Source of the DNA: Parachlamydiales bacterium
GTDB lineage: Bacteria; Chlamydiota; Chlamydiia; Chlamydiales; Parachlamydiaceae
Length of the DNA stretch: 64,000 nt
Assembly (NCBI GenBank): GCA_020051075.1
Contig: JAGVJP010000041.1
Coordinates: 24,766-88,765 of the forward strand
Direction of reading: 5' to 3'
Under the pieces are notes generated by a model. It was given only the letters and a program-made list of their open reading frames with translations, made no database searches and had not been told where the DNA came from. Of this stretch, positions 42,933 to 51,332 are shown one piece after another. The translations under genes and the position numbers were made by a program. How positions within the stretch are numbered: position 1 is the first letter of the stretch; every line of letters starts with the position of its first letter.

Positions 42933-43878
42933 GAGGCTGATTCTCACAAATAAAGAGCATCGGGAATAGGCGTGCATGGTAGCGTGTGAAGCTGTGGGAG
43001 ACTTCAGCAAGAGAGGAACAAAAAGAGATCTTCATTCCGAATAACCCCTCGATTTTGTTCTGCAGCACGAGGGGATTCGGTATTTCATCGCATCCTTCAA
43101 AATAAGGGAATTCATAGAGGTCTGACATCACGCTCCCTTTTTCCCCTTTTCTCACTAAGTAGAAATCGCCGCTTTGAATCACAGCAACCTCTCGATAGAG
43201 TTTTTCTATCTTGGGACCTTTAGATTTTATTGGGAGATCCTCGACCAATCCAAGGCGATAGCTTGCACAACTTCCCTTTATCGGACACTCATGGCACTTG
43301 GCTCGCCGTTGACAGGTAGTCGCCCCAAGTTCAATCAGTGCTTCGTTCACGATCCAAGGTTCCTCATCTGGGAGAAGGTCTTGAGTCATCTGTCCGATTT
43401 TCTTAACAGTTGCCGACTTGGCGATATCATCTTCAATCGCAAAATAACGGGCGAGCACGCGCAAAACATTACCGTCGACGGCTGCTTTTTTTTGATGGAA
43501 AGCGAAACTTAAGATCGCACCGATTGTATAGGGACCCAATCCTTTGATTTTTTTAAGCTGTTTTTCATCATCGGGGAGTTTACCGTCGAAATGGTTAACT
43601 AATGTCTGAGCGCCTTCATGAAGGTGGCGTGCGCGAGAGTAATATCCTAGTCCTTCCCATGCTTTAATGACTTCATCTAGTGGGGATCGAGCCAGATCGT
43701 GGATGGAAGGGAACCTTTCCATCCAATGCAAATAGTAAGGGATGACGACAGAAACTTGTGTTTGTTGGAGCATCACCTCTGAGATCCAGATGGCATAAGG
43801 ATCGGTTGTTTGGCGCCAAGGAAGTTCTCGTTTTTCTTGATTGAACCATTCCTTTAAACCGACAATATCGAACTGCAT
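42817..43878 (-). CDS. mutY: A/G-specific adenine DNA glycosylase
   Basis: About 353 residues from ATG 43878 (MQFDIVGLKEWF) with AGGA four bases ahead; a longer frame starts at 43905. The enzyme removes A opposite 8-oxoG. It has the helix-hairpin-helix KIKGLGPYTIGAI with catalytic Asp in AAVDGNVLRV, the early catalytic Glu in WISEVMLQQTQV, the iron-sulfur cluster Cys set CQRRAKCHECPIKGSC and a C-terminal NUDIX-like domain (VRKGEKGSVMSDLYEFP). It overlaps the glycosyltransferase 3' end. It lies 8 bases downstream of the Lys-rich gene. It corresponds to chlamydial CT107. Confidence 0.95.
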   Translation of the reverse strand: MQFDIVGLKEWFNQEKRELPWRQTTDPYAIWISEVMLQQTQVSVVIPYYLHWMERFPSIHDLARSPLDEVIKAWEGLGYYSRARHLHEGAQTLVNHFDGKLPDDEKQLKKIKGLGPYTIGAILSFAFHQKKAAVDGNVLRVLARYFAIEDDIAKSATVKKIGQMTQDLLPDEEPWIVNEALIELGATTCQRRAKCHECPIKGSCASYRLGLVEDLPIKSKGPKIEKLYREVAVIQSGDFYLVRKGEKGSVMSDLYEFPYFEGCDEIPNPLVLQNKIEGLFGMKISFCSSLAEVSHSFTRYHARLFPMLFICENQPPMRDFAWMSREQLKKLAFSSGHRRIFHSLLSPCLTSCD

Positions 43879-43886
43879 GATTCCTG

Positions 43887-44354
43887 TTATTTTACTGGCA
43901 GCCAACCTTTTCGTTGGCCGGGGGAGAGTTTAGGTTTTTTCTTGGCTTTCTTTTTTGACGTTTCTTTAGTCGTCTTTTTGTATTCCATCTTTTCGCTTGC
44001 TTCTTCGGGAATATTGAATTCTGCGAGGAATTCATTTTTCTGTTGTTGGATCATCTCCCAATCTTTCTTATCGAAATTATCAGGGTTTCTTAAGTAAGCC
44101 CCTAGAGTGGAAGGATTCCAGCCAGTATGTTTATAGATGATGTCTAGATAGCCATGGATTTCCTCTTTCAGTTTCTTGACGTTTGCAACCGCTTCATCCG
44201 CTGCTGTCGCTATCTTCTGCTCTTTACCGACCTTTTTCTCTACTTTATTTTCCTTGAATTCTCCTGTTACATAAGCTGGAAGTGGGGGAGGTTTCGCAAG
44301 ACGCAAATCAGTATTTTTGGGTTTCTTATTACCCTTTCCAGGTTGCTCTCTCAT
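43887..44354 (-). CDS. Lys-rich unknown protein
   Basis: 155 residues, very basic, with no membrane segment. A Pro-rich stretch (LAKPPPLPAYV) near residue 20, a helical middle (AADEAVANVKKLKEEIHGYLD, in part) and a tail with KKKAKKKPKLSPGQRKGW suggest a nucleic-acid or histone-like binding protein, but no family is recognised. It is immediately upstream of mutY on the same strand and likely cotranscribed. ATG 44354 follows GGGGGA-like AGGGGG. Confidence 0.7.
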   Translation of the reverse strand: MREQPGKGNKKPKNTDLRLAKPPPLPAYVTGEFKENKVEKKVGKEQKIATAADEAVANVKKLKEEIHGYLDIIYKHTGWNPSTLGAYLRNPDNFDKKDWEMIQQQKNEFLAEFNIPEEASEKMEYKKTTKETSKKKAKKKPKLSPGQRKGWLPVK

Positions 44355-44598
44355 AAAATCCCCCTAAGTAATCTGTGCCCTTAAATAAAAGCTGTGGATT
44401 AATCTGCAATCACATACATTTGCCACTTCTTTCTTTGGGCCTTCGCATAATTTTATGTTACCACAAAATGATTATTTTTTTCATTCATTGAAAATAATCA
44501 ACCAAAGCAGTATGGTATTACTCACAGTCCTTGCAAATAGAAGAAATTCAAAGGATTCAAGGAAATCTGTAAGTTCTCAGACAAAACTAAGGAACATA

Positions 44599-46779
44599 AT
44601 GATGAGTTATTTAAAAGAGTTTCTCACACAAATTAATCATCGTGATTTTCACAAATTCCTAGTCCTATGGGAGGAGTATTGTACAAGCGATACCATTGAT
44701 ACTGAAGAGTTTAGTCAACTCTTGAAGGCGATCAAATCATCCGAAATGGCCAAACACTTTGGTCAGATTGTCGAGACAGCGTTGCCTTTGTGGAGAATGA
44801 TTGAAGACCAACACGATTCTTATGAAATATTAAAGCTGCTGATCGATATCCAGACGACAAATAGCCCGGTTTTAGCTGAAGAGACGTTTAACGCTCTCCA
44901 GAAGCAGCATGGCAATGACCCTAAGTTCAATGAACGGATCAAGTTGGCAGGTCTTCGCAATCGCGATCAATTTCAAGGCGCTTTGTCAAAATATGACTTA
45001 ATTGCTCACATGGCAAAAGGGAATATCGTCTTTCATACGGGGGGATGGGGAACCGGAGAAATTATCGATATCTCATTTGTTCGGGAACACCTCATGATCG
45101 AGTTTGAAAATGTATCTGGTAGAAAGGATCTTTCCTTTGCTAATGCATTTAAAACATTAATTCCGCTGTCCCCAACACATTTTCTCGCTAAGCGTTTCTC
45201 TGATCCCGATCGATTAGAAAAAGAGGGACGTGAAGATCCTATAAAGTTGATCAGACTGCTTTTGCATGACATGGGGCCAAAAACGGCTGCAGAAATCAAA
45301 GACGAACTTTCTGAATTGGTCATTGCTGAGAATGATTGGACAAAATGGTGGCAAGGGGTTCGCGCAAAGCTTAAAAAAGATCCGCTGATACAGTCGCCGG
45401 ATTCTCTTAAGGAACCTTTTTATCTGAGAAAAGCTGAACTCACTCATGAAGATCGTTTTGAAAATGCCATTCGACATAAGACTGATGCTAATGAGATCAT
45501 TCTGACGACCTATTCACTCGTTAGAGACCATCCAACGGCGTTAAGAAATGAGAAAACCAAAGAGTCGTTATTTGAAAAGTTATCGAATTTACTAGACGTT
45601 GCAGAATTAGGTTCTGCGCAGCGATTACAAATCTATTTCATTTTCGAGCAATATTTTGCCCGCAAAGATGTCGAACAGCAAATTGTCGATGCAGTCTTAC
45701 AACAACAGCGTTTAGATCAGCTGATAGACAATATTGAAATTCTAGCCTTCAAGAAGCGGGCATTAGTCGCAGTCAAAGATCATCATCCCAATTGGATCGG
45801 TGAGTTCCTTAACCTTCTGTTTGCTTTGCCTCAAGCTCAGTTGCGCGATTATATTCTGAAAGAATTGAACCAGCCAGCGACACGGACTCAGCTTGAGGGG
45901 AAACTAAAAGATCTATTAGAGCATCCTGTGAGATACCCTGAGATGTTCATGTGGTATTTTCAGAAATTAGTTAATAACGGCAAAGAAGAGATTCCTTACC
46001 AGACGGATGAGGGGAAAAATCAATTTTTTGAGTCTTTCTTGATTCTTTATTCAGCTTTAGAGTCGCGGCCGGAATATCGAGATTTACTCAAAAAAATGTA
46101 TAATTTCCTTTCTGCGAAGAGGTATGCTGTTGTTCGAGAGCTCTTGCAGGGAACTTCTTTAGATTTCGCAAAGGAGTTTTTACTGCTTGTTTCCAAGTGT
46201 CAAAGTTTAACCGATCACGACATCAAAATTCTCTGTTCACTTGCTGAAGTTGTCCACCCTTCTTTAGCGTCTCCGAAGCAAAAGAGAGGGATTTCTTCCC
46301 TTGACGATGAAATCATATGGACCACTGAACAGGGATATCTTAGAACCCAAGATCGGATTAGGCATATCGGCACAGTAGAGGTCGTAGAAAATGCGCGTGA
46401 AATTGAAGCCGCACGTGCATTAGGAGATTTAAGAGAAAATTCTGAGTTCAAATTTGCACAAGAAAAACGGGGCAGATTACAATCAGAGCTTAAGTTGTTA
46501 TCCGATCAACTCAAACAAGCCCGCGTCATCACACCGGATGATATCCATCCCAATGAAGTTGGCATTGGCAATAATGTAGAAATTATTGATTCTCTTGGAA
46601 ATAAAAGTGCTTACTCTATCTTAGGCCCTTGGGATGCGAATCCAGAGGAGAATATCCTATCGTTAAATTCCAAATTTGTTCAAGCCATGTTAGGAAAAAA
46701 AATTGGCGAGATGTTCACCTTTCGTGAGGAAAGCTACAAAATCCTCAAAATAGGCAGCTTTTTAGATCAAGATAAGTAG
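44599..46779 (+). CDS. greA: Transcription elongation factor GreA with long N-terminal domain
   Basis: 726 residues from ATG 44599, with AAGGA eight bases upstream; frames reaching 44455 add no conserved sequence. Ordinary GreA has about 158 residues. Chlamydial GreA (about 715 residues) has this same long helical N-terminal region. The last 160 residues are the GreA coiled-coil with catalytic acids in LGDLRENSEFKFA and the C-terminal FKBP-like domain (LGPWDANPEENILSLNS). It rescues backtracked RNA polymerase. The N-terminal part has helical-repeat character (residues 1-560), role unknown. The C-terminus QDK and stop lie at the start of a family A repeat. Confidence 0.94.
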   Translation: MMSYLKEFLTQINHRDFHKFLVLWEEYCTSDTIDTEEFSQLLKAIKSSEMAKHFGQIVETALPLWRMIEDQHDSYEILKLLIDIQTTNSPVLAEETFNALQKQHGNDPKFNERIKLAGLRNRDQFQGALSKYDLIAHMAKGNIVFHTGGWGTGEIIDISFVREHLMIEFENVSGRKDLSFANAFKTLIPLSPTHFLAKRFSDPDRLEKEGREDPIKLIRLLLHDMGPKTAAEIKDELSELVIAENDWTKWWQGVRAKLKKDPLIQSPDSLKEPFYLRKAELTHEDRFENAIRHKTDANEIILTTYSLVRDHPTALRNEKTKESLFEKLSNLLDVAELGSAQRLQIYFIFEQYFARKDVEQQIVDAVLQQQRLDQLIDNIEILAFKKRALVAVKDHHPNWIGEFLNLLFALPQAQLRDYILKELNQPATRTQLEGKLKDLLEHPVRYPEMFMWYFQKLVNNGKEEIPYQTDEGKNQFFESFLILYSALESRPEYRDLLKKMYNFLSAKRYAVVRELLQGTSLDFAKEFLLLVSKCQSLTDHDIKILCSLAEVVHPSLASPKQKRGISSLDDEIIWTTEQGYLRTQDRIRHIGTVEVVENAREIEAARALGDLRENSEFKFAQEKRGRLQSELKLLSDQLKQARVITPDDIHPNEVGIGNNVEIIDSLGNKSAYSILGPWDANPEENILSLNSKFVQAMLGKKIGEMFTFREESYKILKIGSFLDQDK

Positions 46780-47065
46780 GATCACTCCAAAACCAAATCA
46801 TAGGAACAAGATAGGCAAGATCTCAAGTTCCTAGGAGAAGGGATAAAACAGGATAGGCAGGATCGCTTCGCGGCAGGATAGGCAAGATGATAGGTAAGAT
46901 ACGACAAGCATGATAGAAAATTAAAAATGTCATCATTTTTTCTATCCTTCCTATCTATCCTATTTATCCTGCCGCGAAGCGATCCTGCCTATCCTGTTTT
47001 GTCCCTTTTGCCCATTCTGTATTGAGATGTTGCAAGCTTGCGGTCTTACTTATCCTGTGTTATAT
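46770..47065. repeat. Family A palindromic locus 5
   Basis: The left arm GATAAAACAGGATAGGCAGG with core GGATCGCTTCGCGGCAGG (about 46860) is mirrored by CCTGCCGCGAAGCGATCC (about 46968-46985) and CCTATCCTGTTTTGTCCC. Both arms share the TTCGC core. Degenerate units extend to both sides, including one overlapping the greA stop. Nothing else is present between greA and rdgB. Confidence 0.93.
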
Positions 47066-47093
47066 AAACGGGCTTATCATACAAGGGTAACGA

Positions 47094-47690
47094 ATGGAAA
47101 TTCTGCTGGCAACGACTAACTTGCACAAACTGCGCGAATATAAAGCAATGTTTCGTTCGCTGCCCCACCTTGAGATGATTTCATTACATCAATACCCCGA
47201 ATACGTATCTCCTGAAGAGACAGGAACATCTTTTCGAGAGAATGCTATCTTAAAAGCTGAGCATGCGGCTAGAGCACTTGGATGTTGGGTCATCGCCGAT
47301 GATTCTGGATTAGTGGTTCCTTCTTTACAGGGCGAACCAGGAGTGCGTTCAGCCCGGTATGCTGGAGAGTATTCCACCGATGCTGAAAATCGTGCAAAGC
47401 TCTTGCAGGCGATGAAAGATTTTTCGGGGGAGCAGCGAACCGCCTATTTTGAATGCTGCCTTGCCTTAGCTGATTCATCAGGTTTAAAAAAATGTGTCCA
47501 GGGGGTTTGTGAGGGGTATATCGCCGATGAGTCCAGAGGGCGGAATGGGTTTGGCTATGACCCTTTATTCGTCAAAAATGACTATGATAAAACCTTTGCA
47601 GAGCTCGATGAATCTCTTAAAAACCGCATTTCTCACCGGCATAAAGCCTTTGAAAGAATGGCGTCTTTTTTAGAAACTCTAAAAACCTGA
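47094..47690 (+). CDS. rdgB: dITP/XTP pyrophosphatase (RdgB/HAM1)
   Basis: 198 residues. The house-cleaning enzyme hydrolyses non-canonical purine triphosphates. Conserved parts are ATTNLHKLREYK (substrate loop), the metal/base region ETGTSFRENAILKA, IADDSGLVVPSLQGEPGVRSARYAG in segments (ADDSGL, GVRSARYAG) and GRNGFGYDPLF with the final SHRHKAF. Length is normal. ATG 47094. One base separates its stop from the next gene's ATG, so the two are cotranscribed. Confidence 0.96.
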   Translation: MEILLATTNLHKLREYKAMFRSLPHLEMISLHQYPEYVSPEETGTSFRENAILKAEHAARALGCWVIADDSGLVVPSLQGEPGVRSARYAGEYSTDAENRAKLLQAMKDFSGEQRTAYFECCLALADSSGLKKCVQGVCEGYIADESRGRNGFGYDPLFVKNDYDKTFAELDESLKNRISHRHKAFERMASFLETLKT

Positions 47691-47691
47691 T

Positions 47692-48426
47692 ATGCATTAT
47701 TTCATCGACGGCTATAACATGCTTTTCAGGTTGATGAATGATGCTAAAGATCATCTCCAAGCAGGTCGTGAATTAATTATTCTCGATCTCAATAAGAAAA
47801 TCGCTCTCTTAGAAATCGATGTAACCATAGTCTTTGATGCTCCATTTCAATTCGGAGAGGGGTCTCGCACCCATTTCGACCAACTGGAAATTCTCTTCAC
47901 CGCAGAAAGAGAAACTGCCGATGAATTTATTTTAGAAGAGATTAAGGAATCGGCAGAACCCCAAAAAGAGATTGTTGTCACCTCTGATAAGCAGCTCGCC
48001 CGCCGTGTGCGAAACCAGCAAGGGCAAACACAAAGTGTAGAAGAGTTTTGGGAGTGGTTGAATCGCTCTTATAAGAACAAGTGCCGTCATAAGAAAAAGG
48101 AACAGAAGGGATTATCTCAGCCGGTTGAAGAGATGACTTGCCCTCCTCTTCCAACATTGAAAAGAAAAATCCCCGATCACAATGCCTCCTTAGAGAAGTG
48201 TGAAGATTACTACACACAAATTTTTACAGAGCGATGGAAAAAAATCGCAGAGACGGAGAGCAAGCAAAAGACAGCTAAGAAAAAAGAGCAGCAGCAGCGT
48301 CAACCCCCTCCACGTAGACCCAAAAGGCGTAAGGATCCTTTTGCACCCGCCGAATCGCAGCAGCCTGATGAGGCAACTCAAATGGAACGATGGCTTAAAA
48401 TTTTTGAAAAAAGAATTGAATCCTAA
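47692..48426 (+). CDS. YacP-like NYN-domain nuclease with basic tail
   Basis: 244 residues. The first 130 match the NYN/YacP fold: HYFIDGYNMLFRL at the N-terminus, VTIVFDAPF in place of the VVFDA motif, DEFILEEI and VVTSDKQLARR with acidic active-site residues. YacP (Rae1) in Bacillus is a ribosome-associated endoribonuclease. The C-terminal half is Lys/Gln-rich and disordered-looking (KKKEQQQRQPPPRRPKRR) and may bind RNA. It follows rdgB by one base. Confidence 0.85.
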   Translation: MHYFIDGYNMLFRLMNDAKDHLQAGRELIILDLNKKIALLEIDVTIVFDAPFQFGEGSRTHFDQLEILFTAERETADEFILEEIKESAEPQKEIVVTSDKQLARRVRNQQGQTQSVEEFWEWLNRSYKNKCRHKKKEQKGLSQPVEEMTCPPLPTLKRKIPDHNASLEKCEDYYTQIFTERWKKIAETESKQKTAKKKEQQQRQPPPRRPKRRKDPFAPAESQQPDEATQMERWLKIFEKRIES

Positions 48427-48565
48427 GCTATTCTATTGGAGTGTCCTGCAGTATGGTAAAGAAATCTTTGAAATTAATGATTCGAGTGGTACGATGAAAT
48501 CAAAGAAAATCAATAGATAATATTCACGATCTGAAAATCGACTAAATTGCGAATTGTGGTTGAAT

Positions 48566-48898
48566 ATGATAAATGGATTAGGAAATTCACTGGGCTGGTT
48601 TGTAACAGCCGCTTCTAAACAATTAGCTGGTCGTGCGACCACTAACGTTAGCGCTGTCTTTGGTGCTGTGCTGTGTTATGCTGTTGGGATTTGTGCTGTC
48701 TATATGATCAGTGAAAGGGGAAAGGCTTACCTTCACTCTTCTACAGGACAACAAAACCTGACGTCAACGCCTCCATCTTCTCCCAGTTCATCTCCGACGC
48801 ATTCACCAATGAATCTTTTTAAAGGTGTGTTTGCGCTCGATGGAATCAGCCCTACTGTTCCAAGACGGGTGATTACTCCGCGGCTTCCTACAGAATAG
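48566..48898 (+). CDS. Small membrane protein with Ser/Pro tail
   Basis: About 110 residues from ATG 48566; TTG 48554 is an alternative. An N-terminal amphipathic part (LGWFVTAASKQLAG) precedes one membrane segment (VFGAVLCYAVGICAVYMI) and a Ser/Pro-rich C-terminal half (PPSSPSSSPTHSP). No family is recognised. Its end overlaps the methyltransferase end on the opposite strand by 11 bases. No clear ribosome site, so moderate confidence. Confidence 0.5.
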   Translation: MINGLGNSLGWFVTAASKQLAGRATTNVSAVFGAVLCYAVGICAVYMISERGKAYLHSSTGQQNLTSTPPSSPSSSPTHSPMNLFKGVFALDGISPTVPRRVITPRLPTE

Positions 48899-49670
48899 GG
48901 AGCTGGCCCCAAATGAAGAGCCTCTTCATGGGGAAAAAGAATGGTTCTGACCATCCAAGTCGTTCGATGACCCTTTTTCTATATTCCGCTAAAAAACTTT
49001 TGTAGAGTTCATCTGTAAGCTGACCTTGATAATAAGTGAGCAATGAGCCTCTTAGCCATTCAACAAGGCTGGCGGTTGATTCAAGATAATGGACGTAGAT
49101 TTGCGTCCGGACGATTTGGCTTTCAAAACCGAGTTCATCGAGAAGCACGGCGTAATCTTCCATCTCTAAGACATGTGTAGCGGGCTGTTGCTGCACGATC
49201 GAAGAGCGATAAGGTTCTTCTGCTGCCAGTTCAGAGGCTAATACATGGGAAGGGTAGTTTTGATTCAACGGCATTTGGATGGCTAGCTGCCCCCCAGATT
49301 CTAAGAGAAGGGTGAATTCGGTAAGCAGTTTCTGATGATCTGGCACCCACTGCAATGCAGCGTTGGAAAGGATGATATGAAATTTTTGCTCTGAAGTGAA
49401 GTTTTGTATATCTTCTTCTCGAAAAAATAGGTTTGTGGTTTGCAACCGTTGAGCTTTTGCCAGCATCTCATGGGAAATGTCTATCCCTAGAGTTAGGTTG
49501 GCTCGTAATTTCTGATGCGCAGCCAATGTCAATTTACCGTCGCCGCATCCGAGGTCTAGCAGGTGCGGGGCCTCTTGGGAATGAATCAGCTTCAATAAGT
49601 CGTAGAAGGGTTGATTCCTTTCACTCTCAAATTTATTGTACTGGTCAGGATTCCAACGATTCTTGATCAT
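48888..49670 (-). CDS. tam: Trans-aconitate methyltransferase-like SAM enzyme
   Basis: About 260 residues from ATG 49670 (MIKNRWNPDQYNKFESER) after AGAGGAG. The class I SAM motif is LLDLGCGDGKLTLAA (near residue 38), with motif IILSNAALQWVPDH and a long C-terminal substrate domain. The WNPDQY start and SNAALQW element match Tam proteins, which methylate trans-aconitate. Other small acids are possible substrates. It stands alone on the minus strand between plus-strand genes. Confidence 0.85.
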   Translation of the reverse strand: MIKNRWNPDQYNKFESERNQPFYDLLKLIHSQEAPHLLDLGCGDGKLTLAAHQKLRANLTLGIDISHEMLAKAQRLQTTNLFFREEDIQNFTSEQKFHIILSNAALQWVPDHQKLLTEFTLLLESGGQLAIQMPLNQNYPSHVLASELAAEEPYRSSIVQQQPATHVLEMEDYAVLLDELGFESQIVRTQIYVHYLESTASLVEWLRGSLLTYYQGQLTDELYKSFLAEYRKRVIERLGWSEPFFFPMKRLFIWGQLPIL

Positions 49671-49769
49671 GAACACTCCTCTTTCTTGCACTTTCACACT
49701 AGCGATCTATTTCCTCATGTGGTACTGATTGAGTTTTGGACTCATCTTAATCATTCACTCAGGTGTGCT

Positions 49770-50264
49770 ATGTTTATTTATGCAGCTATTCTTCTTATGG
49801 GGATCATCGGATTTTTTATCCACCTTTTTGTGAGTAAACAACCTAAAACACCTCTTCGCATTGTTGAACTTTTTTTAGTCTATCAACTGGTGTTCAGTCT
49901 TGGACTTAGCAGCTTCCTCGCCTTCTTCGGCTTAATGTTCATGACGCAGTTTGTCGCTGATTACTCAGGTTGGCCTGCCTGCCCATTTGAAAAACTGCTT
50001 GCAAATGTCAATTTAGGTTATGGTGTTCTTGGAATTTTATGCATCTGGTATCGGGGGACTTTCTGGTTCGCAACGATTCTTGGGAGTTCGATTTGGCTGA
50101 TTGCCGATGGAATTACTCATCTCGCAGACCTGTATTATAATAACAACACTTCCCCAGGAAACATAGGAATGCCTCTCTATACGGACATCATTGTTCCTGT
50201 TGTGTTAATCATCCTTTATGTGATCTATCAGAGGTTATCGAATAAATCACCACAGAGCCAGTGA
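49770..50264 (+). CDS. Four-span membrane protein (DUF6790-like)
   Basis: 164 residues from ATG 49770 with AGGTG upstream; a longer frame overlaps the divergent methyltransferase and is not credible. Four membrane segments, with VADYSGWPACPFEKLLANVNLGYGVLGILC in pieces (GWPACPFEKLLANVN, GVLGILC) and ADGITHLADL, match a widespread uncharacterised family whose members share the GWxxSPFQxExxxxNL and GHI motifs. The function is unknown. Confidence 0.78.
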   Translation: MFIYAAILLMGIIGFFIHLFVSKQPKTPLRIVELFLVYQLVFSLGLSSFLAFFGLMFMTQFVADYSGWPACPFEKLLANVNLGYGVLGILCIWYRGTFWFATILGSSIWLIADGITHLADLYYNNNTSPGNIGMPLYTDIIVPVVLIILYVIYQRLSNKSPQSQ

Positions 50265-50405
50265 GATCAGTGAGGAATTATGAGGAAGGATGTAAATCCA
50301 TACAAAAAATAACAATTCAGTTATAATGATTTTTAGATAAGCGAATGATTCTGTTATATATCTGAGTTTTTGGAACTCGGTTATAACTAATAATAGGAGG
50401 TGCTT

Positions 50406-51053
50406 ATGTATAAATCTAGTACAGCAGTAACAACACTCGGTGTTGATCAGCTGAAAAAAATGTTTGTAGAAGCAAAGTCGATTACAAATATCGATGAAAA
50501 AGAAGAAAAATTGATCGACATCACCCATGGTTTTTTTCACTTGCATGAGTGGACTTTAGCCATGGATGTCATTAAATCGATCCCAAAAGAATCGGATCGG
50601 GATTTTTTAATTGCCGAATTGATCGAAGAATATCTCATTCCGAATAATCAATTCGATTACGCTCGTGAATGTGTCAAATTCCTGACACCTGAACATGAAG
50701 CGACGATTCTCATTCAGATTCGCTTAGCCTTGCTGGAAGATAAGCCGCAAAAAGCTCTCGAATTTGCTAATGAGTTGCCTACTCCTGTTTCAAGGAATTA
50801 TGCATTATTTCACATTGTGCAGTATTATCTCCTACAAAATGATGTCGAAAATGCTATGAAGATCGGTAACTTTATCGTCGACAATAGTCGTACGATTGTC
50901 AATCCACTTCTACAATCTCAATCATTGAGAAATGTTGCAAAAAATCTATTTCTAGCACACGGGAATGTCGTTGTCGCTAGGAAAGTCGCTGAATTAATCC
51001 CAGATGGGACAATTAAAACACAGCTGCTGGCAATCATCGACAATGTGCGATAA
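50406..51053 (+). CDS. Helical-repeat (TPR/HEAT-like) soluble protein
   Basis: 215 residues from ATG 50406, which has a perfect AGGAGG five bases upstream. The sequence is a series of helix pairs (AMDVIKSIPKESDRDFLIAELIEEY in parts: AMDVIKSIP, LIAELIEEYL; KALEFANELPTPVSRNYALF; AMKIGNFI), like the repeat proteins found in many chlamydiae. No signal peptide. Probably a protein-interaction scaffold; the partner is unknown. The stop TAA is formed by the start of the family A repeat (CGATAAACAAG). Confidence 0.75.
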   Translation: MYKSSTAVTTLGVDQLKKMFVEAKSITNIDEKEEKLIDITHGFFHLHEWTLAMDVIKSIPKESDRDFLIAELIEEYLIPNNQFDYARECVKFLTPEHEATILIQIRLALLEDKPQKALEFANELPTPVSRNYALFHIVQYYLLQNDVENAMKIGNFIVDNSRTIVNPLLQSQSLRNVAKNLFLAHGNVVVARKVAELIPDGTIKTQLLAIIDNVR

Positions 51054-51250
51054 ACAAGATTAACAGGATCTGCAACAAGGATAAAACAGAATAACCAAAA
51101 GGGACAAAACAGGATAGGCAGGATCGCAAGCGGCAGGATGAGCAAGATGATCGTGTTCACTTGAATTTCCCAATCATCTTGCTTATCCTGCCGCTTGCGA
51201 TCCTGCCTATCCTGTTTTTGTCCCTTTGCTTATCCTGTTGATCTTGAAAT
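51051..51250. repeat. Family A palindromic locus 6
   Basis: The left arm GGGACAAAACAGGATAGGC with core GGATCGCAAGCGGCAGG and the right arm CCGCTTGCGATCC..CCTATCCTGTTTTTGTCCC pair over roughly 50 bases around a GTGTTCACTTG-type loop. Both arms share the AAG core. The locus starts at the stop codon of the upstream gene. Confidence 0.94.
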
Positions 51251-51332
51251 AACGGGCGATGAGTTGCTGCAGAATATTGAATGCTTGTGATAACATCTAT
51301 GGAAGGAAAAACTAAAAGGACGGAGGTTGGTT

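Noticed and set aside
44455..44598. N-terminal extension of GreA
   Set aside because: Not supported by a ribosome site, and 44599 matches the length of chlamydial GreA.
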